64,000 nt of DNA from Desulfogranum marinum (GCF_016918565.1 NZ_JAFFQD010000013.1:1-64000), one strand, 5' to 3'; shown: positions 34,837 through 44,216, counted from the stretch's first letter. Numbers and translations are program-made. The notes: a model not told the origin generated them from the sequence alone.

Positions 34837-35994
34837 TTATTGAGGAAAAGTGTCAGGTTGTAACCAGCGTAAAGGGTCCTCAGGTATCGATCCATGGCGG
34901 ATTTCAAAATACATTCCCCTGCCGAAAAGAGTCGCAATATCACCGGTGGTGCCAATCATCTGTTTGCTTTTTATTTTAGCACCTTTTTGACTCAGGATAG
35001 AATCTAGCCTTGCCGTAACCGTATAGTACTGCCGACCATGGTCAATGATGATTGTTTTACCAAACCCTTTCATATAACCCGCATATATGACTTTGCCGTC
35101 ATATACAGCATGCACCTTGGCACCGTCAACAGTCTTAATGGTTATGCCGTTACTCAGCGGACTTGTGCCTGTACCATCTGGTTGAAAGACTGATTGCAGT
35201 GTTCCTTTGACCGGGGCCGGCAGTTTGCCTTTACTGTTGAGAAAGCCCTTGTTCAACTTTTCCTGATTTTTTTTCAACTGTATTATGGTGGATGTTAAAT
35301 CGCCCTCAGCTTTTTGCATTTCCTTGAGTGCTTGGGCATAGAGACTTTTTTGGTTTTTGGTCTGTTTTAAAAGGGCGTTTTTTTCAGCTGCAATATAATC
35401 AAGCGCTTTCTTTTCTTCTTCTGCCTGGTGTAAAAAATCCATCTTGACGGATTTTTCCAGCTCATGGACTTGTTTTGCAACCTGGATCTGGTTTTTCTTT
35501 TCTCTGTAGGCCTCAAAAACTTCACGATCATACATGAGAAGGTTGTGAAAGGCGTCGTCAAAAAGGAGCAGGTCCGGCAGGTTTTTTTGAGAAAAAGTTA
35601 CCTTGAGAAAATTTGTTTTTCCCATGAAATAAAAGGATCGTAACCGGTTCGTCAAGTGGGCTTGCAGAGCACTCTTTTCCTCGTCAATAGCTATGATTTC
35701 CTGCTGCCTCGCTTCAATAAGCTTATCCTGCTCGGCAACCTGCTGTTCAATGGACGCTATCTTTTCCAGCTGTTGTTCTAACCGAACATCGATGTCTTCA
35801 AGCTCTTCAAGGATGGTTTTTTCCTGTTTATTGCTCTGGACCACCTTCCCCTGGTGCCGTTCTATTTCCTTGCGTAGCTTACCAATGCTGATTTTGTGCC
35901 TCTGGATCGGTTTTTGACTGATATTTTGAGCGAGCAGCTGGCTGGGGATCATGCAAAGCCAGAGAAAGATGAGGACGGATGAGAAAAAGTGCAT
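34837..35994 (-). CDS. EnvC-like murein hydrolase activator (coiled coil plus degenerate LytM)
   Basis: The 385-residue exported protein has a signal peptide (about 1-22), a long coiled coil (about 35-250) and a C-terminal M23/LytM domain (about 270-380). In the LytM part the metal-site His of the usual Y-A-H-L motif is replaced (YYTVTARL), while the end Y-F-E-I-R-H is present, so zinc binding and catalysis are doubtful. That is the situation in E. coli EnvC, an activator of amidases that is itself controlled by FtsEX. The gene starts 10 bases after ftsX, which supports the same division role. Confidence 0.88.
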   Translation of the reverse strand: MHFFSSVLIFLWLCMIPSQLLAQNISQKPIQRHKISIGKLRKEIERHQGKVVQSNKQEKTILEELEDIDVRLEQQLEKIASIEQQVAEQDKLIEARQQEIIAIDEEKSALQAHLTNRLRSFYFMGKTNFLKVTFSQKNLPDLLLFDDAFHNLLMYDREVFEAYREKKNQIQVAKQVHELEKSVKMDFLHQAEEEKKALDYIAAEKNALLKQTKNQKSLYAQALKEMQKAEGDLTSTIIQLKKNQEKLNKGFLNSKGKLPAPVKGTLQSVFQPDGTGTSPLSNGITIKTVDGAKVHAVYDGKVIYAGYMKGFGKTIIIDHGRQYYTVTARLDSILSQKGAKIKSKQMIGTTGDIATLFGRGMYFEIRHGSIPEDPLRWLQPDTFPQ

Positions 35995-36004
35995 TGATCG
36001 TTAA

Positions 36005-36892
36005 TCAGAGGCGAAGAGTTTTGCGGGCAGAAGAGAAACTGCCAAAGCTACAGAGCAAAGTTGAAGCAACAATCAAAACTGCGACTATGGGGAGCGGAAG
36101 AAAAGAAAAAGGGAAAAGTTGAAAAAGGCTGGAGCCGGAAAATTGGAGGATAATCCAGTTATAGAGTGCGTATAAGGCCCCAATGCCAAGGCACGCACCA
36201 ATAAGTCCCTGAAACGCACCTTCAAAAAGAAAAGGCATGCGAATATAATTATCGGTAGCTCCTACAAGGCGGAGAAGTTCGAGCTCTCTTTGCCTGGAAA
36301 GCAGGGTTAACCGAATGGTGTGGGCCACCATGAAAGTAGTGGTCATGATAAGCAGAAAGCCGGATAGGATAACAATGATGCGCATCAATTGAATAAAAGA
36401 GTAAAATCTTTCAATCCAGTCTTTACCATACTGCACCTTCAGTACACCAGGTAAGGTATAGAGGTAATCAGAAAACCTTTTTATCCGCGAAAGGCTGTCC
36501 AGTGTTTTAATCGGATAGACTTCAATTGATGGCGGCAGAAAATCCTGTTGTATATCAAGTAGAATGTCTTTGTCATCACCTAGTTGCTTCTCAAAACGGA
36601 GAAAAGCCTCCTGACGGCTGACAAAAACAATCTGCTCGACTTGGTCGAATTTTTTAATTTTTCGCCTGTACTCTTCCTGCAGGGGAGGAGAGGGCTCTTC
36701 ATCAAGATAAACGATAAGCCGCAGGTCATCGCCTAGTTCTTGACCAATATGGAGAGCATTAAAGTACGAGAGGTAAAAGAACGAAAAAATTAAGATGGAA
36801 AGTGAGACTGTAAACAGGGTCATGACCTGTGATTTCCAGGTCTGGAGCATGTTGCGCCCGGTATGACGAAAAGCTGATGATAGAAGACTCAT
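36005..36892 (-). CDS. ftsX: Cell division protein FtsX
   Basis: The 295-residue inner-membrane protein has TM1 at about residues 22-45, a periplasmic extracytoplasmic loop of about 115 residues, and three further helices (about 170-195, 220-245, 258-280). The motif LLSRQRELELLRLVGAT is the typical coupling helix of FtsX/MacB-type permeases. With FtsE it forms an ABC-like machine that transmits division state to the EnvC-like hydrolase activator. It lies 9 bases after ftsE. Confidence 0.94.
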   Translation of the reverse strand: MSLLSSAFRHTGRNMLQTWKSQVMTLFTVSLSILIFSFFYLSYFNALHIGQELGDDLRLIVYLDEEPSPPLQEEYRRKIKKFDQVEQIVFVSRQEAFLRFEKQLGDDKDILLDIQQDFLPPSIEVYPIKTLDSLSRIKRFSDYLYTLPGVLKVQYGKDWIERFYSFIQLMRIIVILSGFLLIMTTTFMVAHTIRLTLLSRQRELELLRLVGATDNYIRMPFLFEGAFQGLIGACLGIGALYALYNWIILQFSGSSLFQLFPFSFLPLPIVAVLIVASTLLCSFGSFSSARKTLRL

Positions 36893-36901
36893 GGACAGAC
36901 G

Positions 36902-37627
36902 CTAATAGTTGGTGGCTTGTGTTGAAATATCTGATCCAGACGCTTGGTAGCTGTTTTGTTGACCAAACTCGAGTTGAATAACTCTATGTTGGTCGTTGTA
37001 GATCGACATATCATGGGTTGCGATCAACAAGGTCGCTCCCTGTTGATGGAGATCATGAAAAAGTGACATCACGCGCCCGGTTGTTTCAGCGTCGAGGTTT
37101 CCTGTGGGCTCGTCGGCAAGGATAATTTCCGGATAGTTGGCAACTGCCCTGGCAATGGCAACTCGTTGCTGTTCTCCGCGGGAAAGCTCAGCCGCCGGGG
37201 TATTTATTTTTGATTGCAGTCCCAGTTGTTCCAGCAGTTCTCTGGTACGCTTGATGATAAAAGAATTTTTTCGGTAAACAACTTCCATGGAAACAGCGAT
37301 ATTTGCCGCAACAGTCCGTTCAGGAAGTAATTTGAAATCCTGATAGGCCATACCTATTTTTCTTCTCAGGGAATACAGGTTGCGTCTCGGTATTTTTGCT
37401 ATGTCAATGCCGTCTACCTCCACCATGCCCTTGGTCGGGGTTTCGACCTTGCTGATAAGCTTGAGTAGTGTTGTCTTGCCGGCGCCGCTTCTGCCGGTGA
37501 GAAAGATCATCTCTCCCTTGTTGACGGAAAAGGTGATATCTGTCAGTGCATGCACATCAGGAGTATAGAGTTTCGTGACCTTGATAAGATCAATTATGAT
37601 ATTTGGGGCCTGTTCTTGCTGCTCCAT
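36902..37627 (-). CDS. ftsE: Cell division ATP-binding protein FtsE
   Basis: The 241-residue ABC ATPase has Walker A TGRSGAGKTTLLKLI, Q-loop GMAYQDFKLLPERTV, signature LSRGEQQRVAIARA, Walker B IILADEPTGNLD and switch His IATHD. The sequence around the Q-loop is typical of FtsE. It is the first gene of the run ftsE-ftsX-envC-ctpA, with very short gaps. A 20-residue C-terminal tail (GQQNSYQASGSDISTQ) is rich in polar residues. Confidence 0.95.
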   Translation of the reverse strand: MEQQEQAPNIIIDLIKVTKLYTPDVHALTDITFSVNKGEMIFLTGRSGAGKTTLLKLISKVETPTKGMVEVDGIDIAKIPRRNLYSLRRKIGMAYQDFKLLPERTVAANIAVSMEVVYRKNSFIIKRTRELLEQLGLQSKINTPAAELSRGEQQRVAIARAVANYPEIILADEPTGNLDAETTGRVMSLFHDLHQQGATLLIATHDMSIYNDQHRVIQLEFGQQNSYQASGSDISTQATNY

Positions 37628-38140
37628 CGATGCCTGGTTTTATTTCAAGTGATTGAATTTGCATGTTTTGGCCGGTGCTTGCTCAAGACTTGCTGTATAC
37701 AGGTCTCTTCTATTGAGGGCTGTGTCCTGACATCCTACACACCGTCTTGTGATGCATATATAGCTTAGCTACCCTGTTTTTCCCAGTAAAAACCAAAAAA
37801 CGGCAGCCGAATTGAGCACTTTTGCCGCAGTGTCGCTCTTGTTAATGTACTTTTAAAAAAATGCAGGAAATCCTGCAGCAACGGTACAAAAAATATTTAC
37901 GCGGTCCTTCACGGACTGGTATAAGATGGCTTTGCATATGGCTGGTGATGTTAATCGTTGGGTAGGCTTCAGTCCATTTTTCGATTGGCCTAGGTTTAAT
38001 TTTAACGTAGGCCTATGGGCATGTATCGACTAATAGAACAGCAACGAAACACATTCTTAGTTTTTGGGAAAAAAGGGTTATTAAAAAAAGTGTCAAACAA
38101 TTGAGAGATTGCTTGCTTTGTTTTTATAGAGGAAGACGTG
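37628..38140. other. Divergent intergenic region ftsE / HAD phosphatase
   Basis: There is no gene here. A 7-bp hairpin TGCAGGA-AA-TCCTGCA lies at about 37863-37878. A possible sigma-70 pair TTTACG-(18)-TATAAG lies just after, at about 37895-37925, on the plus strand, 220 bases from the phosphatase start. A purine-rich SD (AGAGGA) precedes ATG 38141. Confidence 0.4.
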
Positions 38141-38806
38141 ATGCGCTATAAAGCAGTTATTTTTGATCTGGACGGTACCTTACTTGATACACTTGCCGAT
38201 TTGGCCAATTCAGGGAACAAGGTTTTGGAACAACTTGGTTTTGACCCACATCCAACCGAAGCATATCGTTATTTCGTGGGTGATGGCATGGCAAGCCTTG
38301 TTGAGCGTATTTTGCCGGAACACCATAGGACACCTGCCGTCCTGGCCCAAGCAATAGAATACTTCAAACAAGACTATGCGCGGAACTGGGCTGTGGAAAC
38401 AAAAATGTACCCCGGAGTTGCGGAGATGCTGGATGAACTGACCTTGATGGGCGTTAAAATTTGTATTCTTTCCAACAAACCCGACGGGTTTACCAGGGTG
38501 TGTGTGGATTCATTACTACCAAAATGGCATTTTGAGCCTGTACTAGGGCAGCGTGACCAGGTTCCCAAAAAGCCGGATCCGGCAGGTGCACTGGAAATAA
38601 TTGAAGAGCTGGCGGCAGAAGCGATGGAGGCGAGCGAGATTCTTTATGTCGGTGATACTGCTGTGGACATGCAGACAGCAGTCGGTGCCCAACTCGATAG
38701 TGTTGGCGTGTTGTGGGGATTCAGAGATATTGAAGAACTTCAGCAAAATGGTGCCAAATATCTTGTCAATCATCCTGGAGAAATAATCGATATAATTCGT
38801 TGTTAA
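38141..38806 (+). CDS. HAD-family phosphatase, phosphoglycolate-phosphatase-like
   Basis: From ATG 38141 the product is 221 residues. Motif I is FDLDGTLLDT, motif II ILSNKP, motif III Lys and Asp in KKPDPAGALEI, and motif IV YVGDTAVDMQTA. The helical cap between motifs I and II is of the Gph/PGP type. Likely substrates are 2-phosphoglycolate or a similar small phosphoester, which cannot be decided from the sequence. It ends 60 bases before the next start. Confidence 0.88.
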   Translation: MRYKAVIFDLDGTLLDTLADLANSGNKVLEQLGFDPHPTEAYRYFVGDGMASLVERILPEHHRTPAVLAQAIEYFKQDYARNWAVETKMYPGVAEMLDELTLMGVKICILSNKPDGFTRVCVDSLLPKWHFEPVLGQRDQVPKKPDPAGALEIIEELAAEAMEASEILYVGDTAVDMQTAVGAQLDSVGVLWGFRDIEELQQNGAKYLVNHPGEIIDIIRC

Positions 38807-38866
38807 TTGGTTACATTTTCCTTTTTCTTTACCTCTTACTCTCCCTTTTTATGCAGGCTTGTTAAA

Positions 38867-40468
38867 ATGCAATATTCAGATGTCCTTTTTTTTGCCACCT
38901 ATGCAGGTCCACCGATCATCGGTGCTTTTATCGGCTATCTTACCAACCGGATAGCTATCCGGATGCTTTTCAGGCCGCTTAAAGCGTGGCACATATTCGG
39001 CCTTCGGGTGCCGATGACCCCTGGGGTTATCCCTTCTAAAAGAGCTGAACTTGCCGAAAATATAGGTGAGATGGTTGGCGAACACCTGCTGACAAGCAAA
39101 GAAATAGGCACAGCTCTTTCCAGGGAGCCTTTTCAGGAGCACCTTTACTCTTTAGTCGATACACGTGTGCAAGCAGTTTTGAAAACAGAGCTCGGCCCAG
39201 TTTCTTCATTTATCCCTGAACGGTTTCAATCCTATTTTAAAGTCGCGGTGCAAACCATGAAGTACCGCTTAGGTGTTGGTCTTGGGACGTTTCTTGCCGG
39301 CGAAAAATGGCAAGGACAGGTACACGGTTTTATCGTAGAACGGCTCGATGCCATGGGCGATAAAAAGATAAATCAGCTCATCGCTCCAGAGGCAAGAACT
39401 ACCTTGTACAATGTGCTGGATAGTGTGGTGCAAAACATTCTTGCAAGTCCGGATACTTCCTCCAGGCTTTCTGCCTTTATAAGATGCTGGATCGAGGCGG
39501 AAGCAGACCAGGAGAAAACGCTCAAAGACCAACTGCCGGAGCAGGTCCTTGAGCTGCTTCATGCCGCAATACGCAAGCACACCCCGGCGTTGTTGGAGCA
39601 ATTAGGGCGTCAGCTTTCAGAACCCTTTATCCGTGAACGAATTATTACTGGAATTTTAGGCGGGGTCGATCATTTTATTGAATCGCTTGGCCCCATGGGA
39701 GCGATGGCACGCGGCTTTATTGATATGGATTCGCTGGAAAGTACTGTTGATGCGTATCTCACTGATAAAGAAGATGATATTGTCGGCTGGTTACAAGAAC
39801 CGACCCTGAATGACCACTTGGCAGGCGTCCTGTGTGCGCAGGTGGATGCAGTGCTGGATCGTCCCCTTGGCGAGCTGCTCGATCAAGCAGGGGAAGAAAG
39901 TGTGCAAGGGCTCTGTGACGGCATAGCAGAGCAGGTCTTAGCTATGTATTCCGTGCCTGGTAAGGGCGAGAGAAGTATACTGCAAGAAACCCTTGAAGGG
40001 TGGTGCGAGCAGGGTGAGCTCACATTACATGCCCTTGGCAAGCAGATATATGGAGGTGGGGAAGCTGGAGAGATACGTGATCTGATTGCACGACAAAGTG
40101 TGGAGCTACTGCAGTCGGCAAATATTGAAAATATACTCCATATTCTTACCGATAGAGCCATAGATGTCCTTTTGGAAAGACCGGTTGGTACTTTACATGC
40201 GGTTGTACCTCAAGGCGTGCAAAAAGGGTTGACCGAGTATGTGGTGTTGACCACCAATACTATGTTATTAAAAGAGGTGCCCGGCCTGGTTGGTTCGTTG
40301 AACATTAGTGAATTGGTTACCGAAAAGGTAAACTCACTTGATTTACTCAAACTGGAACGTCTGCTGCTGTCGATCATGGAAGAACAGTTCAAGTATATCA
40401 ATCTCTTTGGGGCTCTTCTCGGATTTCTTATTGGGTGCGTAAACCTGCTTATTATCAGGATGGTATAG
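38867..40468 (+). CDS. DUF445 membrane protein
   Basis: I start at ATG 38867 (MQYSDVLFFATYAGPP); the frame is open 20 codons upstream. The 533-residue protein has an N-terminal helix (about 8-28) followed by the conserved DUF445 block GYLTNRIAIRMLFRPL and PMTPGVIPSKRAELAENIG. A very long helical middle and a C-terminal membrane helix (about 508-530, GALLGFLIGCVNLLII) complete it. Family members are inner-membrane proteins with a large soluble loop and no established function. Confidence 0.88.
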   Translation: MQYSDVLFFATYAGPPIIGAFIGYLTNRIAIRMLFRPLKAWHIFGLRVPMTPGVIPSKRAELAENIGEMVGEHLLTSKEIGTALSREPFQEHLYSLVDTRVQAVLKTELGPVSSFIPERFQSYFKVAVQTMKYRLGVGLGTFLAGEKWQGQVHGFIVERLDAMGDKKINQLIAPEARTTLYNVLDSVVQNILASPDTSSRLSAFIRCWIEAEADQEKTLKDQLPEQVLELLHAAIRKHTPALLEQLGRQLSEPFIRERIITGILGGVDHFIESLGPMGAMARGFIDMDSLESTVDAYLTDKEDDIVGWLQEPTLNDHLAGVLCAQVDAVLDRPLGELLDQAGEESVQGLCDGIAEQVLAMYSVPGKGERSILQETLEGWCEQGELTLHALGKQIYGGGEAGEIRDLIARQSVELLQSANIENILHILTDRAIDVLLERPVGTLHAVVPQGVQKGLTEYVVLTTNTMLLKEVPGLVGSLNISELVTEKVNSLDLLKLERLLLSIMEEQFKYINLFGALLGFLIGCVNLLIIRMV

Positions 40469-40626
40469 CAATAAACAACCGCCTGTACGGAGCTGTGCAG
40501 GTCATGGGATGATAGTTTGATATATTCATTACTAAAAACCCATAGGCCTGCTGCTTCATCATTTTACTTTTTGTCGACCAATAGCCCTTTTGCTTTCCCA
40601 TTGGGTGAAGTGGAGTAATTCTATGC

Positions 40627-41091
40627 TCAACTAAACAATTTTTTTAATCCTTCTTTCCTCGTAAGCGATTGAACGAGTTCCTTAAATTTTTCAGATTGTT
40701 CCTCATTGAGAAAGACGTCAATTTGATCCATGGTTTCTTGAACCAAGGTAGCCATCTGTTTTCCGGAATTTCCTCCTTTACCCGAATGTCGGCCACCCAT
40801 AGCCTCCTCTTGTAATTGCTTAGATTGCGTTAAAAAGTTTTTCATTATTGGCTGAACCTCAGCAATTTGTCCCTGGTTAAGCTCCAGTTTATTTGTAAGT
40901 GTTTCCATAATTTTCTTTAGACTTACTTCTTTTGTCTGACGATGTTCATCTTTCCCCCCTTTGTGCGCTGCGGCAGCTTGCAATGGCAGACCGCCGAGAA
41001 GGATGAGCTGGAAGAGAAGAAACATAATAATAACGGTAACGGGTGAAGGTGTGTGGAAACCGCTTGGCCGGCCACTGTTTTCTAGTGCCAT
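40627..41091 (-). CDS. Spy/CpxP-like periplasmic protein 1 (LTXXQ type)
   Basis: The 154-residue product has an N-terminal membrane/signal helix (about 20-42) after an unusually long, 18-residue leader. The mature part is helical and charged, with two related motifs, L-E-L-N-Q-G-Q-I and FLNEEQSEKFKEL. These resemble the L-T-x-x-Q repeats of Spy and CpxP chaperones. A Gly/His segment (GGRHSGKGGNSGK) could bind metal. A second Spy-like gene lies upstream on the same strand, with a structured spacer between them. Confidence 0.65.
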   Translation of the reverse strand: MALENSGRPSGFHTPSPVTVIIMFLLFQLILLGGLPLQAAAAHKGGKDEHRQTKEVSLKKIMETLTNKLELNQGQIAEVQPIMKNFLTQSKQLQEEAMGGRHSGKGGNSGKQMATLVQETMDQIDVFLNEEQSEKFKELVQSLTRKEGLKKLFS

Positions 41092-41121
41092 GGAAGGTAT
41101 GCTCCTTTGTTTAAAAAATAA

Positions 41122-41270
41122 TCTGATTACCCATGAAACTCAGCCATTTTTTTGGGGGACTCGGGAGACAGATCGGAGTCTTCGATCTGTCTCCCGGGTT
41201 TAAAAGAGAAATAAAATCAGTCCCCTGTCTGTTTCGGTAGATAATTGGCTGAGTTTTGTACGTAATCAGA
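41122..41270. repeat. Nested inverted-repeat structure (four stacked stems)
   Basis: Four pairs of arms are nested around one centre. P1 is TCTGATTAC 41122-41130 / GTAATCAGA 41262-41270. P2 is AAACTCAGCCA 41136-41146 / TGGCTGAGTTT 41246-41256. P3 is GGGGACT 41155-41161 / AGTCCCC 41219-41225. P4 is CGGGAGACAGATCG 41162-41175 / CGATCTGTCTCCCG 41183-41196, with a 7-nt loop. All listed pairs are perfect, 41 bp in total. It fills most of the 284-base gap between the two Spy-like genes. It could be a structured RNA, an mRNA stabiliser between the two cistrons, or a palindromic mobile element. Confidence 0.75.
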
Positions 41271-41375
41271 AAAAATGATGGGTCATAATTACGATGATGC
41301 AAACGGTTGCCCTACGCTGGAAAAATAAAGAAAATGGCAAATCCATCGTCTGGCGGATTCATGCGTCTTGGGGGC

Positions 41376-41849
41376 TTATTCCCATTCAGGCCTTTCAATA
41401 GGGGGTTGTTTGGGTTTGTTTTTGAGAAGCTCTGCGCGCACTGCTTGTGCTTTTTCAATTTGTTGGGCAGTGAGTACATTGTCGATTTCTTTTTTCATTA
41501 GTATGCGGCTAACAGCCATATTTTTCATTGCCTCAGCTACTGGAGCATATGCCGTATGAATGGCTGCTACATCATTACTGCTCTCTGCTGTCCGTCTGAA
41601 TGTTTGTTTGGCTCTACGAATGTTTTCTCGTTCTTTGATCATTGGCTCCTTATAACTGTTTCGAATTGTCTTGATTGCTTCAATTTGTTCACTACTTAAA
41701 TTCAAAAGATGCTTCATCACTATGTCATGGTCGGCGCTCCTCTTGGGTAGACCAGTCTCTTGAGCCGGTGCCACGTTGAAGCATAAAAGGAGTATTGCAA
41801 GGCAACTGCAAAGCGTGAGGTGGATTTTGCTGATAATTGGTTTTTTCAT
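41376..41849 (-). CDS. Spy/CpxP-like periplasmic protein 2
   Basis: The 157-residue product has a clean signal peptide (about 1-29, APAQ). The mature helical domain carries LLNLSSEQIEAIKTIR and a later VLTAQQIEKAQ, the two L-x-x-x-Q motifs of the Spy/CpxP/ZraP group. In known members these periplasmic dimers are chaperones or regulators induced by envelope or metal stress. CGGAG lies before the start. Its transcript would run through the nested inverted repeat into the first Spy-like gene. Confidence 0.75.
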   Translation of the reverse strand: MKKPIISKIHLTLCSCLAILLLCFNVAPAQETGLPKRSADHDIVMKHLLNLSSEQIEAIKTIRNSYKEPMIKERENIRRAKQTFRRTAESSNDVAAIHTAYAPVAEAMKNMAVSRILMKKEIDNVLTAQQIEKAQAVRAELLKNKPKQPPIERPEWE

Positions 41850-42217
41850 TGTTCACGGCTCCGGGTGTTGTGGTAGCACAATTTGCTACCGTATTAAATG
41901 GTGAGTATGCAGTTTTTGGTTATCCAAAAACAAGCAATCTTTTCTTCTTTTCACACTGAGACTTTTACTCCGTAATAACGCAAGAAATATGAAAGAAATG
42001 TGAAAATGAGAGAGAGGGGTGATTATTTTTAAAAGAGCGTGGTGATAGCTTTGCTGAACGTTGATTTTTTTATTTCCCCCTGCTGCATCCTTTATTTTTG
42101 TTTTGTTATCAGCAGTATTATGAAATGACCTTATTTGCTTGTTTATTAAAGCTGATTTGGTTAACAGTACTGTGGTTATGCAATGATTTTACAATGAAAA
42201 ATTACGGAGAATGAGCA
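41850..42217. other. Divergent intergenic region Spy-like gene 2 / mscS-type gene
   Basis: No gene is seen. A 7-bp hairpin TTTTTGG-TTAT-CCAAAAA lies at 41913-41930. The DNA is AT-rich and should hold both promoters, but I cannot fix a -35/-10 pair. The mscS start has a good ribosome-binding site (ACGGAGAA). Confidence 0.4.
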
Positions 42218-44164
42218 ATGGAAAAACCTAGAAATTGTTGGCTCTGGTTATCAATTTCCCTGCTGATTGCAAGTATGTTTTTGATCACGGAGAGTTTGGC
42301 CAAAGAAGCCAAACCCAAAGATGATCCACCGCCTAAAGCCGTTACCACCAAAAATATAGATATTCCCGTTGATGAGTTGGAGTTGCTGGTTAAGCCGCTG
42401 AAAAAAGATGAGTTGATTAGTGAAGCCGATGCTTGGCTTGACTTGTTGAAGAAAAAGGTCGAGGAAGTCAGTGCAGCGGAAATTGCCGTTAAACAAAAAA
42501 ATAAAGAGATTGAAAAAGCCAAAGAAGTAAAAAAAGAGATTGAGGCAGCCAAGGAGAGCCTGGATGAAGTAAAGGTAGCTGTTCAGGATGCCGTGGAGGA
42601 TAAAACAGGAAAGGCTGCTGAAAAAGCTGTGGAATCAGCTGGAAAGGCAGAGCAAGCTGCGGAAGCGGTGGTGGCAAAAATTGAGGAGGCCAAGGCCAAG
42701 GCTCAAGAGGTTGCCCAGGATGAATCAGTGAAAATAGCGCTTAAAGCAGCAGGTGAAGAAGCTCCTGCAAAGGATCAGCCGCCGCCAGGTTTAGCGAAAG
42801 CTTCCAAAGCAGCCCAGGAAGCGGAGGCCTTAACCACAGCCGTTACCGAAGTTGCCAAGCAAACAGAGGCAGCAGGCGGAAAGGGTAAAGACATCGATCG
42901 TACCCGAAAAGCGGAACAAATGATAGCCGCCGCAGATGATGCCAAGCAGGCGCTGCAAACCACGCAGGAAGAGATTAAGAAGGCAGTCATAGATTCCACT
43001 GAAAAAATGGTGAATGATGCTGAAAAGCTCGCCAAAATTAGTACTGAAATGGATAAGGTTGCTGATACCGAGGCAGAACTTAAAAGTAAGATTCTGGATA
43101 CAGTCGCAGCTCTTCGAGACGAGCGCACCGGTCTCATCGATCGACTCGGTGTAGTGCTTGATGAGTTGAACGCCAAGCTTGGCAGAACACCAGAGGGAAA
43201 AGATAACGAAATAGTTGTTCCCTATAGGCTATATATGGATTCCGTAGGCGGTATCAAGGTCGATGTCTCAGACAAAGAAGCTGCCTGGGCTACTGTTATG
43301 GGGTGGGTGCAATCAGATGAAGGAGGTATTCGCTGGGCGAAAAACATTGTTGCGTTTATTGCTACCGTGTTTGCGTTTTGGGTTCTGGGGTTGATTCTTG
43401 GCAAATTGGCTGAAAAAGCATTTGGCATCGCTAAAAACAGTTCTATCCTGTTGCGCAATTTTGTTGTTCACTCCGTGCGGCGGGTGACATTTATCATTGG
43501 TTTGATTTTTGGACTATCTGCTCTGGAAATCAATATAGGTCCATTGCTGGCATTGATTGGTGCCGCCGGTTTTGTTGTTGCTTTTGCCTTGCAGAATACC
43601 TTGAGCAATTTTGCAAGCGGTATCATGATCATGCTGTATAAGCCTTTTGATGTCGGTAATCTTGTTGATGTAGCAGGTGTTATGGGGGTGGTTCGTTCCA
43701 TGAACCTGGTAACCACCACCATCACCACTGCCGATAACCAGATCATGGTTGTACCTAACAACTCAATTTGGGGCAATATCATCATCAACATTACCGGTAG
43801 CAAGCAGCGCCGGGTAGATCTTGTGTTTGGTATAGGCTACGACGATGATATCGACCTTGCCCGTAAAGTGCTGATGGATATTGTCGATAAGCATCCACTA
43901 GTACTGAAAACTCCTGAACCAAATATCCAAGTGCATGAGCTGGCGGAATCTTCTGTGAATTTTATCTGCCGCCCATGGGTAAAGACCGAGGACTATTGGG
44001 AGGTTTATTGGGATATCACCCGAATAGTGAAAGAACGTTTTGATGCTGAGGGTTTATCTTTTCCATTCCCGCAACGGGATGTACATCTTTTGCAGGATGC
44101 ACAGACTGTAGCGTCGCAGGCCATTCCCGGGAAACAAGAAAAAACATATTGCAACGAAAGTTGA
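42218..44164 (+). CDS. MscS-type mechanosensitive channel with long coiled-coil N-terminal domain
   Basis: The 648-residue product has a signal peptide (about 1-28) and an Ala/Glu/Lys-rich region of about 270 residues (about 60-330), strongly predicted to form coiled coil, interrupted by a Pro-rich stretch (APAKDQPPPGLAK). The MscS unit follows: membrane helices at about 375-400, 420-440 and 440-470, the pore helix region GAAGFVVAFALQNTLSNF with Ala/Gly packing, and the cytosolic beta/alpha-beta domain (VVPNNSIWGNIIINITG to FPFPQRDVHLL). The coil would lie in the periplasm, in front of the channel, like the N-terminal extensions of MscK but shorter and of simpler composition. It may couple the channel to other envelope parts. 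Confidence 0.88.
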   Translation: MEKPRNCWLWLSISLLIASMFLITESLAKEAKPKDDPPPKAVTTKNIDIPVDELELLVKPLKKDELISEADAWLDLLKKKVEEVSAAEIAVKQKNKEIEKAKEVKKEIEAAKESLDEVKVAVQDAVEDKTGKAAEKAVESAGKAEQAAEAVVAKIEEAKAKAQEVAQDESVKIALKAAGEEAPAKDQPPPGLAKASKAAQEAEALTTAVTEVAKQTEAAGGKGKDIDRTRKAEQMIAAADDAKQALQTTQEEIKKAVIDSTEKMVNDAEKLAKISTEMDKVADTEAELKSKILDTVAALRDERTGLIDRLGVVLDELNAKLGRTPEGKDNEIVVPYRLYMDSVGGIKVDVSDKEAAWATVMGWVQSDEGGIRWAKNIVAFIATVFAFWVLGLILGKLAEKAFGIAKNSSILLRNFVVHSVRRVTFIIGLIFGLSALEINIGPLLALIGAAGFVVAFALQNTLSNFASGIMIMLYKPFDVGNLVDVAGVMGVVRSMNLVTTTITTADNQIMVVPNNSIWGNIIINITGSKQRRVDLVFGIGYDDDIDLARKVLMDIVDKHPLVLKTPEPNIQVHELAESSVNFICRPWVKTEDYWEVYWDITRIVKERFDAEGLSFPFPQRDVHLLQDAQTVASQAIPGKQEKTYCNES

Positions 44165-44216
44165 ATGAGGTGTAAAAGGGTTTGTTGCTGATATCTCGAC
44201 CATTTTGATTTTAATC

